From Atrina japonica (taxonomy: Eukaryota; Mollusca; Bivalvia; Pterioida; Pinnidae): DNA of 64,000 nucleotides. The stretch is from assembly GCA_030159075.1 (NCBI GenBank), contig BROG01000474.1, positions 342,501 to 406,500 on the forward strand, written 5' to 3'. The first letter of the stretch is position 1. Each line of letters opens with the position of its first letter. The position numbers and the translations under genes were made by a program. Positions 34,301 to 45,034 of this stretch are shown here, one piece after another. A model generated the notes under the pieces. It saw only the letters and a list, made by a program, of their open reading frames with translations, made no database searches and was not told the DNA's origin.

Positions 34301-37300
34301 AATCTACCAAGACAAATTGGCACATGTTCCTAAACACAACAAGTCAAGATTATAACATAACAGAGGTGGCAGGCTACTTGTCAACAGAAAATATTACAAC
34401 TACAGTACTGCCTGGAATCAGGGCAAGTCATAGAGTTTTATCTGTACAGATCCTATATATTACAACTACAGTACTGCCTGGAATCAGGGCAAGTCAAAGA
34501 GTTTTATCTGTACACATCCTAAATATTACAACTACAGTACTGCCTGGAATCAGGGCAAGTCAAAGAGTTTTATCTGTACACATCCTAAATATTACAACTA
34601 CAGTACTGCCTGGAATCGGGGCAAGTCAAAGAGTTTTATCTGTACACATCCTAAATATTACAACTACAGTACTGCCTGGAATCGGGGCAAGTCAAAGAGT
34701 TTTTATCTGTACACATCCTAAATATTACAACTACAGTACTGCCTGGAATCAGGGGCAAGTCAAAGAGTTTTATCTGTACACATCCTAAATATTACAACTA
34801 CAGTACTGCCTGGAATCAGGGCAAGTCAAAGAGTTTTATCTGTACACATCCTAAATATTACAACTACAGTACTGCCTGGAATCAGGGCAAGTCAAAGAGT
34901 TTTATCTGTACACATCCTAAATATTACAACTACAGTACTGCCTGGAATCAGGGCAAGTCAAAGAGTTTTATCTGTACACATCCTAAATATTACAACTACA
35001 GTACTGCCTGGAATCAGGGCAAGTCTAAGAGATTTATCTGTACACATCCTAAATATTACAACTACAGTACTGCCTGGAATCAGGGCAAGTCAAAGAGTTT
35101 TATCTGTACACATCCGAAATATTATAACTACAGTACTGCCTGGAATCAGGGCAAGTCAAAGAGTTTTATCTGTACACATCCGAAATATTACAACTACAGT
35201 ACTGCCTGGAATCAGGGCAAGTCAAAGAGTTTTATCTGTACACATCCTAAATATTACAACTACAGTACTGCCTGGAATCAGGGCAAGTCTAAGAGAGATT
35301 TATCTGTACACATCCTAAATATTACAACTACAGTACTGCCTGGAATCAGGGCAAGTCAAAGAGTTTTATCTGTACACATCCTAAATATTATAACTACAGT
35401 ACTGCCTGGAATCAGGGCAAGTCAAAGAGTTTTTATCTGTACACATCCTAAATATTACAACTACAGTACTGCCTGGAATCAGGGCAAGTCAAAGAGTTTT
35501 ATCTGTACACATCCTAAATATTACAACTACAGTACTGCCTGGAATCAGGGCAAGTCCAAGAGTTTTATCTGTACACATCCTAAATATTACAACTACAGTA
35601 CTGCCTGGAATCAGGGCAAGTCCAAGAGTTTTATCTGTACACATCCTAAAAATATTACAACTACAGTACTGCCTGGAATCAGGGCAAGTCTAAGAGATTT
35701 ATCTGTACACATCCTAAATATTACAACTACAGTACTGCCTGGAATCAGGGCAAGTCAAAGAGTTTTATCTGTACACATCCGAAATATTATAACTACAGTA
35801 CTGCCTGGAATCAGGGCAAGTCAAAGAGTTTTATCTGTACACATCCTAAATATTACAACTACAGTACTGCCTGGAATCAGGGCAAGTCAAAGACATCCTA
35901 AATATTAGAACTACAGTACTGCCTGGAATCAGGGCAAGTCAAAGAGTTTTATCTGTACACATCCTAAATATTACAACTACAGTACTGCCTGGAATCAGGG
36001 CAAGTACAAGAGTTTTATCTGTACACATCCGAAATATTACAACTATAGTACTGCCTGGAATCAGGGCAAGTCAAAGAGTTTTATCTGTACACATCCCAAA
36101 TATTACAACTACAGTACTGCCTGGAATCAGGGCAAGTCAAAGAGTTTTATCTGTACACATCCTAAATATTACAACTACAGTACTGCCTGGAATCAGGGCA
36201 AGTCAAAGAGTTTTTATCTGTACAATATCCTAAATATTACAACTACAGTACTGCCTGGAATCAGGGCAAGTCAAAGAGTTTTATCTGTACACATCCTAAA
36301 TATTACAACTACAGTACTGCCTGGAATCAGGGCAAGTCAAAGAGTTTTATATCTGTACACATCCTAAATATTACAACTACAGTACTGCCTGGAATCAGGG
36401 CAAGTCAAAGAGTTTTATCTGTACACATCCTAAATATTACAACTGCAGTACTGCCTGGAATCAGGGCAAGTCAAAGAGTTTTATCTGTACACATCCAAAA
36501 TATTACAACTACAGTACTGCCTGGAATCAGGGCAAGTCAAAGAGTTTTATCTGTACACATCCTAACATATTACAACTACAGTATTGCCTGCCTGGAATCA
36601 GGGCAAGTCAAAGAGTTTTATCTGTACACATCCTACATATTACAACTACAGTATTGCCTGGAATCAGGGCAAGTCAAAGAGTTTTATCTGTACACATCCT
36701 ACATATTACAACTACAGTACTGCCTGGAATCAGGGCAAGTCAAAGAGTTTTATCTGTACACATCCTAAATATTACAACTACAGTACTGCCTGGAATCAAG
36801 GCAAGTCAAAGAGTTTTATCTGTACACATCCTACATATTACAACTACAGTACTGCCTGGAATCAGAGCAAGTCAAAGAGTTTTATCTGTACACATCCTAC
36901 ATATTACAACTACAGTATTGCCTGGAATCAGGGCAAGTCAAAGAGTTTTATCTGTACACATCCTACATATTACAACTACAGTATTGCCTGGAATCAGGGC
37001 AAGTCAAAGAGTTTTATCTGTACACATCCTAAATATTAGAACTACAGTACTGCCTGGAATCAGGGGGCAAGTCCAAGAGTTTTATCTGTATACATCCTAA
37101 ATATGAACAAATTACAGTACTGTATTGGTTTCTGACAGATACTGTCAGGTAGTAGATTTATTTCAAAATAAAATCCTGTTTTTGGTAAATATTTTATATG
37201 TGGATTGTAACTTTTTGGACTTAGTATACCATATTCAACCCAATAAGCGCTCATATCCCTAAAATCATCCCTCCCCTATGAACATACACACATCCATTGG

Positions 37301-40300
37301 ACATCAAAAAATGTAGTTGTGTTTTATAAAACTTTACATTTACACAGTTAAAGATTTTGCACATACAGACTTTTTTATTGGACAGCTGAGATGACCGAAA
37401 TAATTCTTGTTTTATTGGTGCATTACATCACACTCAATGATATTTTTATTATATGTATATGGCCAATGAAGACTGCGGGCCTCTGATGAGTAAATTGACA
37501 AACTTTGCCTCATAAAACAGCTTGTGGTCCAGTAAGACTCAAACAAACACATAACTAGAGACAAGATGTTGTGGTGGTGTGATGCTTCTGTAATATTAAA
37601 ATGGAAAGTTTTAGAGTCTTCACAGGCAAATAATAATACAGAACTTTATGATAATCCCAAACTTGAACTTTTATGCTCAAGGGACAATCAATACTAGTGA
37701 ACCACCATCCATTTTGTTATATGGTTACAAGCGTAAGAAAAAAAAAGACATGTTTGAGAAACACCATGTCACAAATATCTACGTAGGTCATTTGTGAATA
37801 TTTCAAAGTCCTGTAACTCTGGCAAAATTTATTGTTGAAAAATAATGGTCATAATGAATCCTTCTAGATCATATCAATATAAACTTTATAACAGCAACAT
37901 ACATGAAAGATTATTTAGTAATTTGATGGAAACCAGAATGTTGCACACAGATGGACAAAATATAATACATCCCACAATCTTTGGATGCAACACAAATTAA
38001 TAAAATATCAGAACTAACTGTAGTCTGTCTGTGATGGGACTGGATGAGAGTATGGATGTTGTTGCTGTTGTTTTGTCATGGGCATTGTCGTGGCGATCAT
38101 CTTGGAGTCTGGATACTGTTGATACACATTGGAGGGCATTGGTGGTGATGGACTCCTTGGTCTCTTCATTGCTATTTGCTGTAATATAAATTAAAAATAC
38201 AAGTTATAACAGGGCTTTTTCTTACCTTTTTAGAAACACAGTCCTTGGTGCTGGAATTGAGAATTTTGGCTCAAAATTCAAATTTTTTTCCGTATGGTTG
38301 GCCCAAATATTTTTTATTTTTGGGGGTGCTATTTTTTTAACTTTTTTATTGTTAAGCTGGCATATTTACTTTCAAGAAAAAAATTATTGAAAGCATCAGC
38401 ATAAAAATGAGAAATAATGAAAAGATGTTATGTTATGTTCATGACTGGGAATTTTTGGCAAAAAGGCATTAGCTCTCTGGACTTTCGTCCTTGTGAGCTA
38501 AAAATGAGAAATATGACTTTCATTATTAATATACATACTAAAACTTATCTTCAAAAACTTGTACTAACCCTTTCATCCACAAAGACCATAATAGACTGGT
38601 CTAGTACAATTGAAAAGAACATACCATTACATTACTTGGTGGTGAAAGGAATAAAGGTGCACTTTTACGAAAGAATTTCATAAAATTCTTTTCATTTTTT
38701 TTTTCTGTCATAATATGTTTCTATTTACATTGTATCTTGATTGTATTGTTTTGAAATACCTCCAATATGACACACAGGGATGAAGATGAGCTGTATTGTT
38801 GTAGATGTTTTGTTTGATCTTAACTCGCTTGATAGCTTGATCACCTTTGAGGTGAGGTAAAAATGAAACAATCTAACCTTGAATCAGTATTTATAAAAGT
38901 TTTTGCCAAAATGTTTGAAAACTGTATATACATGTAGAATAACATTCAATGATTAATTTATTGGTTTTGCTTGGTTGAACCCTATCCTTAAAGAATAAGG
39001 ATTCAACTCCTGATGTTTTCAATAAACTACAATAATAACATTTTAAAATTTCCAACAAATGAAGATCTAATTGTATATGTTTATCATGTAAGATTATTAA
39101 ATAGCTTTTATCAGAAATCAGTCAAATTTAAAAATGCAATCTTTGAAAAAAAAATCAACATTACCTATCATGACATTTTATATTACCTGAACAATTGGGC
39201 TTGGTTGTGGAGGTCGATACAGCATGGGTCTACCAGTTATGTGATGCTGAGCATGTGGCAATCCTAATGCTGTGTGATGCTGAATAATATGGACCTCACT
39301 GGAAATGTACAATAACAAAAAAAAATGAAAAACTTTCCAAGATATCTAAATTTTCATTTTATAATCTAATATCAACACAGTAATATATATACAGTGAAAC
39401 TTGTATATAAATACCCTCTTACAGACACAACAAAACCAGACTTTAAATGGAGGTGGTCTTTATATAGAGGTTGATGTGTACACAAATGGCACTATTGGGG
39501 ACAGCAAAAAAGATCTTTGTGACAAGGTGGTCTTTATACACAGGTGGTCACTAAAGCAGGTTTTACTGTAATATGTATCATTATCGACAATGATAAAGCG
39601 TAAAAAATAATTCCCAGAAAATGCAACTTTAATATAACTTTTGCTGCAGTGTATGAGGTAAACTTACATGTTGACACAAAATAGAGACATTTCATTGTGA
39701 CTCTGAATTAAACATACAGTTGCCAAACCATTTTGTGGTGCAGTCACTAAAAAATTTTCAATCAACTTGAGTCTGTGACAGAATTGAAAGTTCTGAGTTT
39801 AAGTGTGATTTCTCAGTCATTATAGTGTATGTTCTTCACAGATAAAGAAACAATTCCACATGTCCAAATTAATTTCTTTGTCTTGATGAAATAAATTATG
39901 TAAAATGAATTCAATTTTTTTCTGTATTCTTTAAATTCTATTTATGTCTGGTAATACCTGAGTTAATGTTTTGTGAAAGATGAATGTATCCGGCTGTAAT
40001 GATATCAATGCAATTGATTGTTCTCCAATTTTTTTTCTGTTTTTCAACCATAAATAAGCAGAAAACATTTGTCCTGTAAATGTTTTGCAATGTATTAATC
40101 TATTCTAATAATTTGAACATTTTGAAAAATTTCAAACAAACCAGTGGAAAAAAAATTCATCAAATGCTGGCACTGAAAAGAAACAAATCTGAAATGGAAC
40201 ATATTTTGCCCTATAAGTGCCTCAACTTTGTTCTTCCATCTGGGTTCTCTTTTTCATTTCATGAATTTTTTAAGCATATATAAAATTCAGATTTATTGGG

Positions 40301-43300
40301 TATCGTAAATTAAAATATTTTATAATACTGTATAGAAATTCTGTGGCCACAGCTCTATTGTTGTCTCACCTTTGTTCTTTCATCTGTGTTCTCTTTTTTG
40401 TTTCATCTTCCTGATGCAGCACTTTTTTAAGTTGAGAAAATAACTCATGTTTTTCTGCTTTTAGAGTCTCTAGCTTTTTTTCTAACTGTGAAAGCTATTT
40501 TAAACACAAAATTTGTTGGAACTGATAAACATTTCATACTGAATTTTAACAGATTAAAGTACATTTCATTTACACTTGTTTAATACAATCTTACATTATA
40601 CATAGATTATATTAGAGTGGAATACATACATTTGATCTCTCAAGACAGAAGCTACTGAATATCTTTTATTTTTAAAGCTTTCTTAACCAAGTGGTACATA
40701 TTGAGAATGTGGCCTGAAGGTAGTTCTTTCATGAAAGAAGTTTGAATAAATATTTACACGTAGCAATAAGATATTTATATTCATAGCATACCTGTTCTTT
40801 TGTCTGTCCTAGAGTCAAGCTATCTTCTTGCTCCTTCTTTTTTCTCAGTTCTGCTTCTTTCTTTCTTCTTTCAATCATGGCATCTTGTTCTAATTCTGTT
40901 TTGAGGTAAAAAGAACTTTATATTTCAGCTCTAGAACAGATTCAATTTCATATCAGTATCAGCACATTTCATATTAGTATCAGTACATTTCATATTAGTG
41001 TCAGTACATTTCATATTAGTGTCAGTACATTTCATATTAGTATCAGCACATTTCATATTAGTGTCAGCACATTTCATATTAGTGTCAGTACATTTCATAT
41101 TAGTATCAGTACATTTCATATTAGTATCAGCACATTTCATATTAGTATCAGTACATTTCATATTAGTGTCAGTACATTTCATATTAGTGTCAGTACATTT
41201 CATATTAGTATCAGTACATTTCATATTAGTATCAGCACATTTCATATTAGTATCAGCACATTTCATATTAGTGTCAGTACATTTCATATTAGTATCAGTA
41301 CATTTCATATTAGTATCAGCACATTTCAAATTAGTATCAGCACATTTCATATTAGTATCAGCACATTTCATATTAGTGTCAGTACATTTCATATTAGTAT
41401 CAGCACATTTCATATTAGTATCAGTACATTTCATATTAGTGTCAGTACATTTCATATTAGTATCAGCACATTTCAAATTAGTATCAGCACATTTCATATT
41501 AGTATCAGTACATTTCATATTAGTATCAGCACATTTCATATTAGTATCAGTACATTTCATATTAGTATCAGCACATTTCATATTAGTATCAGCACATTTC
41601 ATATTAGTATCAGCACATTTCATATTAGTATCAGTACATTTCATATTAGTATCAGTACATTTCATATTAGTATCAGCACATTTCATATTAGTATCAGTAC
41701 ATTTCATATTAGTATCAGCACATTTCATATTAGTATCAGCACATTTCATATTAGTATCAGTACATTTCATATTAGTGTCAGTACTTTTCATATTAGTATC
41801 AACACATTTCAAATTAGTATCAGCACATTTCATATTAGTATCAGCACATTTCATATTAGTGTCAGTACATTTCATATTAGTATCAGTACATTTCATATTA
41901 GTATCAGTACATTTCATATTAGTATCAGTACATTTCATATTAGTATCAGCACATTTCATATTAATATCAGTACATTTCATATTAGTATCAGCACATTTCA
42001 TATTAGTATCAGCACATTTCATATTAGTGTCAGTACATTTCATATTAGTATCAGTACATTTCATATTAGTATCAGTACATTTCATATTAGTATCAGCACA
42101 TTTCATATTAGTATCAGCACATTTCATATTAGTATCAGTACATTTCATATTAGTGTCAGTACATTTCATATTAGTATCAGTACATTTCATATTAGTATCA
42201 GCACATTTCAAATTAGTATCAGTACATTTCATATTAGTATCAGTACATTTCATATTAGTATCAGCACATTTCATATTAGTATCAGTACATTTCATATTAG
42301 TATCAGTACATTTCATATTAGTATCAGTACATTTCATATTAGTATCAGTACATTTCATATTAGTATCAGCACATTTCATATTAGTGTCAGTACATTTCAT
42401 ATTAGTATCAGTACATTTCATATTAGTGTCAGTACATTTCATATTAGTATCAGCACATTTCATATTAGTGTCAGTACATTTCATATTAGTATCAGTACAT
42501 TTCATATTAGTATCAGCACATTTCATATTAGTATCAGTACATTTCATATTAGTATCAGCACATTTCATATTAGTATCAGTACATTTCATATTAGTGTCAG
42601 TACATTTCATATTAGTATCAGTACATTTCATATTAGTATCAGTACATTTCATATTAGTATCAGCACATTTCATTATCAGCACATTTCATATTAGTGTCAG
42701 TACATTTCATATTAGTGTCAGTACATTTCATATTAGTATCAGTACATTTCAAAATTTCATATTAGTATATCAGCACATTTCATATTAGTATCATATTAGT
42801 ACATTTCATATTAGTATCAGCACATTTCATATTAGTATCAGTACATATTAGTATCAGTACATTTCATATTAGTATCATATTAGTACATTTCATATTAGTA
42901 TCAGTACATTTCATATTTCAGTATCAGTACATTTCATATTAGTATCAGTACATTTCATATTAGTACATATCAGTACATTTCATATTAGTATCAGCACATT
43001 TCATATTAGTATCAGTACATTTCATATTAGTATCAGTACATTTCATATTAGTATCAGCACATTTCATATTAGTATCAGTACATTTCATATTAGTATCAGC
43101 ACATTTCATATTAGTATCAGTATTTCATATTAGTATCAGTACATTTCATATTAGTATCAGTACATTTCATATTAGTATCAGTACATTTCATATTAGTATC
43201 AGTACATTTCATATTAGTATCAGTACATTTCATATTAGTATCAGTACATTTCATATTAGTATCAGTACATTTCATATTAGTATCAGTACATTTCATATTA

Positions 43301-45001
43301 GTATCAGTACATTTCATATTAGTGTCAGTACATTTCATATTAGTATCAGTACATTTCATATTAGTATCAGTACATTTCATATTAGTATCAGTACATTTCA
43401 TATTAGTATCAGTACATTTCATATTAGTATCAGTACATTTCATATTAGTATCAGCACATTTCATATTAGTATCAGCACATTTCATATTTCACGGCAGAAG
43501 TGATTAGTTATTTAATTATCTTCCTGCTTAGATTTCAATGTCATTGACATCACCGGGATTCAATGGGTTGACACAAATTTGTGATCGAAACAGTAAGGTT
43601 TTAAATTAATTCCTAGTACCAGATACAATGGATTGTTGAATGTTGAAATTGGATGAGTCGAAATTCTGGATATGTCAAAATTGAAAAGCTTGTCCCAATG
43701 GTTATGGATAGAAAAATATGTTAGTTAAAATTTAAGGTACCTGGGCCCGAAGTCACCAAATTTACTCAGTACTCAAGCTCAACTGACTTTACATGATTTT
43801 AAGGAAAAAAACAAGCAAAGTTTATTCTGTAAATGGACATTTTTGTATATTAATGGCATATAATTTTAAATAATGGTGAAAGTTATTGCTCATTTGAAGA
43901 AACCTTCAGAAATATTAAAAAAATAGTTTGAGTACATACTCAAATTTTGAGTACTGTACTCAACATATTTATTCATATTTACAGGAAAATAAGAAGTTTG
44001 ATGCAAAAATTTATATGTGAGGGACGTAAAATTACAATTTTTTTTCTATTCACTCAAAATCGAAGTTTTATGAGTTACTATGTGGTCAAAATAATAAAAT
44101 ATAAGTTGAGCTGGAGTATTGAGTAAATTTGATGACTTTGGGACCTGGTATCTTGAATTTCAGAGAAAGATTCCTCTGTACCAGTATTTATTATATGCAC
44201 ATTTCTGTGATTTTTTTCTAAATTGCCATCGGTATTACTCTTTTCTGAGTAACTGATAAATTGTTAACCAAATCGATTTATATTCATAGATGTAATCACC
44301 TAAATTCAGATGATTTACATGAGATGCTGCACTCTGATGGTTACAGAATGAAACACTGAGTTTCCTACTTCACCAGTTTAAAGAGTATACAGTCGGTGAA
44401 TGCAACAACTTTAGTACATCACATTAATCAGTTTTACATGCAAATCTGCAGCTTACTTGCATACAATTTTCAATAATTCTGCAATTAAGAGGCCGATTAG
44501 AAATTGAAAGAGGCCTTCTGCTGGCAGAGCTAAACACATTTAATACAATCTCGCATATTTCTAGGCGGCCAAAGTTTGTTTATAAGCAGTCACTATGGCC
44601 TCCAGCTGCCTCTTATTGAAAACACTGACTATGTACATGTATTCAATTTAAGTGATGTTTTCGCTAGCACTTTTAAAGACTTACACAGGTGAAAAATGCT
44701 ACTTCCATCACCATGTTGTAAGCAAGGGACAACAAGTCATACCTGTCTAACAGAAGAGATACTTCACAAAATATAGCAGAAAAAAATGTAAATTTTATTG
44801 TGAAAAAGATTTTTTTCCATGGAAAAATGTATTGTACTGAAATGATTAACAGTGAGAAATACACATTTACATTCAGAATTAATCTTGTATAAAAACTTTC
44901 ACACCTTGTTTTTTCTTATCCCTTTCCCTCATTATGTGCCGTTTCAGGGCCTGATACATAGTTTTTGTCATCTTTGGACGTTCCATTACTGCTCCAGGCA
45001 T
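31230..45001 (-). CDS. GPS2: G protein pathway suppressor 2 (GPS2), ten coding exons
   Basis: Coding exons in order: 45001-44905, 40895-40792, 40485-40370, 39298-39187, 38178-38019, 34216-33998, 33621-33515, 32478-32389, 31888-31811, 31307-31230. All junctions are GT-AG and every phase agrees, giving 386 residues plus TGA. Recognition rests on the N-terminal MERPKMTKTMYQALKRHIM, the coiled-coil stretch (residues about 20-110, with ELRKKKEQEDSL, GQTKEQLEKKLETLKAEKH and LFSQLKKVLHQE) and the late motif LQQQLEHANQKAGF (283-296), all in GPS2 order. The rest is Gln/Pro/Tyr-rich and disordered. GPS2 is a core subunit of the NCoR/SMRT-HDAC3-TBL1 corepressor, binding SMRT and TBL1 through the N-terminal helix, and restrains JNK and Ubc13 signalling (family knowledge). 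Human GPS2 is somewhat shorter (about 327 aa). No lesion is seen. Confidence 0.93.
31811..31888 (-). CDS. GPS2: GPS2 coding exon 9
   Basis: 26 codons, GSIVTGYSARGQAPPQSSQY and following; acceptor TTTCAATAG, donor CAG/GTCAGT. Confidence 0.85.
32389..32478 (-). CDS. GPS2: GPS2 coding exon 8 (tandem NAGNAG acceptor)
   Basis: 30 codons, Gln/Met-rich. The acceptor region reads TTTTTAGCAG/GCAACA, so splicing could also use the upstream AG (exon from 32481) and add one Gln without changing frame. Donor AAG/GTCAGT. Confidence 0.85.
32655..32946. repeat. 38-bp minisatellite in GPS2 intron 7
   Basis: Nearly 8 units containing AAAGGGCACCATTAAAAATA and TCTTGTTAGCAACTGCTT; the GGGCACC/GGCCACC and GTTAG/GTAAG variants alternate in blocks. 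Confidence 0.93.
33150..33470. repeat. ~103-bp tandem repeat x3 in GPS2 intron 7
   Basis: AAATAGTACATGTATATACT recurs at 33163, 33267 and 33369 with the shared TTCTCTTTACAG and TATAAAATCACATA. The TTTACAG words resemble splice acceptors on the antisense strand only. Confidence 0.9.
33515..33621 (-). CDS. GPS2: GPS2 coding exon 7
   Basis: Acceptor TTTTTATAG, donor CAACAG/GTAATT. Carries LQQQLEHANQKAGF, the conserved C-terminal signature of GPS2. Confidence 0.92.
33640..33875. repeat. 35-bp tandem repeat in GPS2 intron 6
   Basis: About 6 units of GATGTATCAATATTTACATC plus ATGGTGAATCATAAA, degrading toward 33640. It fills most of the 376-bp intron. Confidence 0.88.
33998..34216 (-). CDS. GPS2: GPS2 coding exon 6
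   Basis: Acceptor TTTTTCTTCTCAG, donor CACAG/GTATGC; 219 nt, Tyr/Gln/Ser-rich (YPQSQPVQVTYANQPGHTYQ). Confidence 0.88.
34390..37104. repeat. 66-bp minisatellite, ~41 copies, in GPS2 intron 5
   Basis: Unit: TATTACAACTACAGTACTGC, CTGGAATCAGGGCAAGTCAA, AGAGTTTTATCTGTACACAT, CCTAAA. Very homogeneous, with occasional one-base indels. It occupies 2.7 kb of a 3.8-kb intron. Open frames at 34270-34788, 36584-37039 and 36654-37100 are artefacts of the 22-codon unit. Confidence 0.97.
37470..37590 (-). mobile_element. Degraded SINE relic in GPS2 intron 5
   Basis: GCGGGCCTCTGATGAGTAAA, TTGACAAACTTTGCCTCATAAAACAGCTT-like text and AGATGTTGTGG...GTGATGCT parallel the 30200-30350 copy. The tRNA head is nearly erased. 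Confidence 0.4.
38019..38178 (-). CDS. GPS2: GPS2 coding exon 5
   Basis: Acceptor TATATTACAG, donor ACA/GTTAGT. Contains KRPRSPSPP and a Gln run, QQQQ. The donor has T at +3, a weaker form, but it is the only choice that keeps phase with exon 6. Confidence 0.85.
38564..38652 (+). mobile_element. ~90-bp TTAA/CCCTTT MITE, copy 2
   Basis: CTAACCCTTTCATCCAC at the left and TGGTGAAAGGAATA at the right, with the shared centre ATAATAGACTGGTCTAG. Ends are more eroded than in copy 3. Lies in GPS2 intron 4. Confidence 0.55.
39187..39298 (-). CDS. GPS2: GPS2 coding exon 4
   Basis: Acceptor ACATTTCCAG, donor CAG/GTAATA. His/Pro-rich: QHHTALGLPHAQHHITGRPM. Confidence 0.88.
39392..39568. mobile_element. 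177-bp MITE (CAGTGAAAC ends) in GPS2 intron 3
   Basis: The left end CAGTGAAACTTGTATATAAA and the right end in reverse CAGTAAAACCTGCTTTAGTG are inverted repeats, with TA at 39390-39391 and 39569-39570 as the target duplication. The interior has two GGTGGTCTTTATA words like those in the 55-bp array unit at 15 kb. Confidence 0.7.
40370..40485 (-). CDS. GPS2: GPS2 coding exon 3
   Basis: Acceptor GCTTTCACAG, donor AAAG/GTGAGA. Encodes LEKKLETLKAEKHELFSQLK, the most conserved part of the corepressor-binding coiled coil. Confidence 0.93.
40792..40895 (-). CDS. GPS2: GPS2 coding exon 2
   Basis: Acceptor CCTCAAAACAG, donor CAG/GTATGC. Encodes the charged helix with RRKKEAELRKKKEQED and TKEQ. The 21-bp satellite stops only about 45 bp upstream of this acceptor. 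Confidence 0.92.
40945..43490. repeat. 21-bp minisatellite, ~120 copies, in GPS2 intron 1
   Basis: Unit: TATCAGTACATTTCATATTAG. Two positions alternate almost independently (TATCAG/TGTCAG and CAGTACA/CAGCACA), with rare AAATTAG units. 40945-42670 is in perfect 21-bp register; 42670-43130 has truncated or out-of-phase units; 43130-43490 is regular again. Because 21 is divisible by 3, both strands stay open for more than 580 codons (40931-42682 minus, 40998-42788 plus); these are not genes. Confidence 0.98.
43734..44154. mobile_element. 421-bp fold-back MITE with ~51-bp TIRs in GPS2 intron 1
   Basis: The left arm 43734-43785 (AAGGTACCTGGGCCCGAAGT on) and the right arm 44104-44154 read in reverse (AAGATACCAGGTCCCAAAGT on) match at about 85 percent over 51 bp, continuing through CAAATTTACTCA and AGCTCAACT. 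The interior is AT-rich and non-coding. Confidence 0.8.
44905..45001 (-). CDS. GPS2: GPS2 coding exon 1
   Basis: ATG at 45001-44999; residues 1-32, ends phase 1 at donor CAAG/GTGTGAAAG. An acceptor TTTGTTTTTCAG just upstream puts the exon start at 45035, so 34 nt of 5' UTR precede the ATG and at least one upstream non-coding exon is implied. Confidence 0.9.
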
Positions 45002-45034
45002 TTTGACTCCGATGATTTATATAGCCTCAGTGAA

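Noticed and set aside
34270..37100. Open frames of 148-172 codons with 22-residue repeats
   Set aside because: Product of the 66-bp intronic minisatellite; frames break at each one-base indel.
40931..42788. Open frames of 583 and 596 codons on opposite strands
   Set aside because: Both are read-through of a 21-bp tandem repeat in the GPS2 intron; the unit is a multiple of three and has no stop in these frames.
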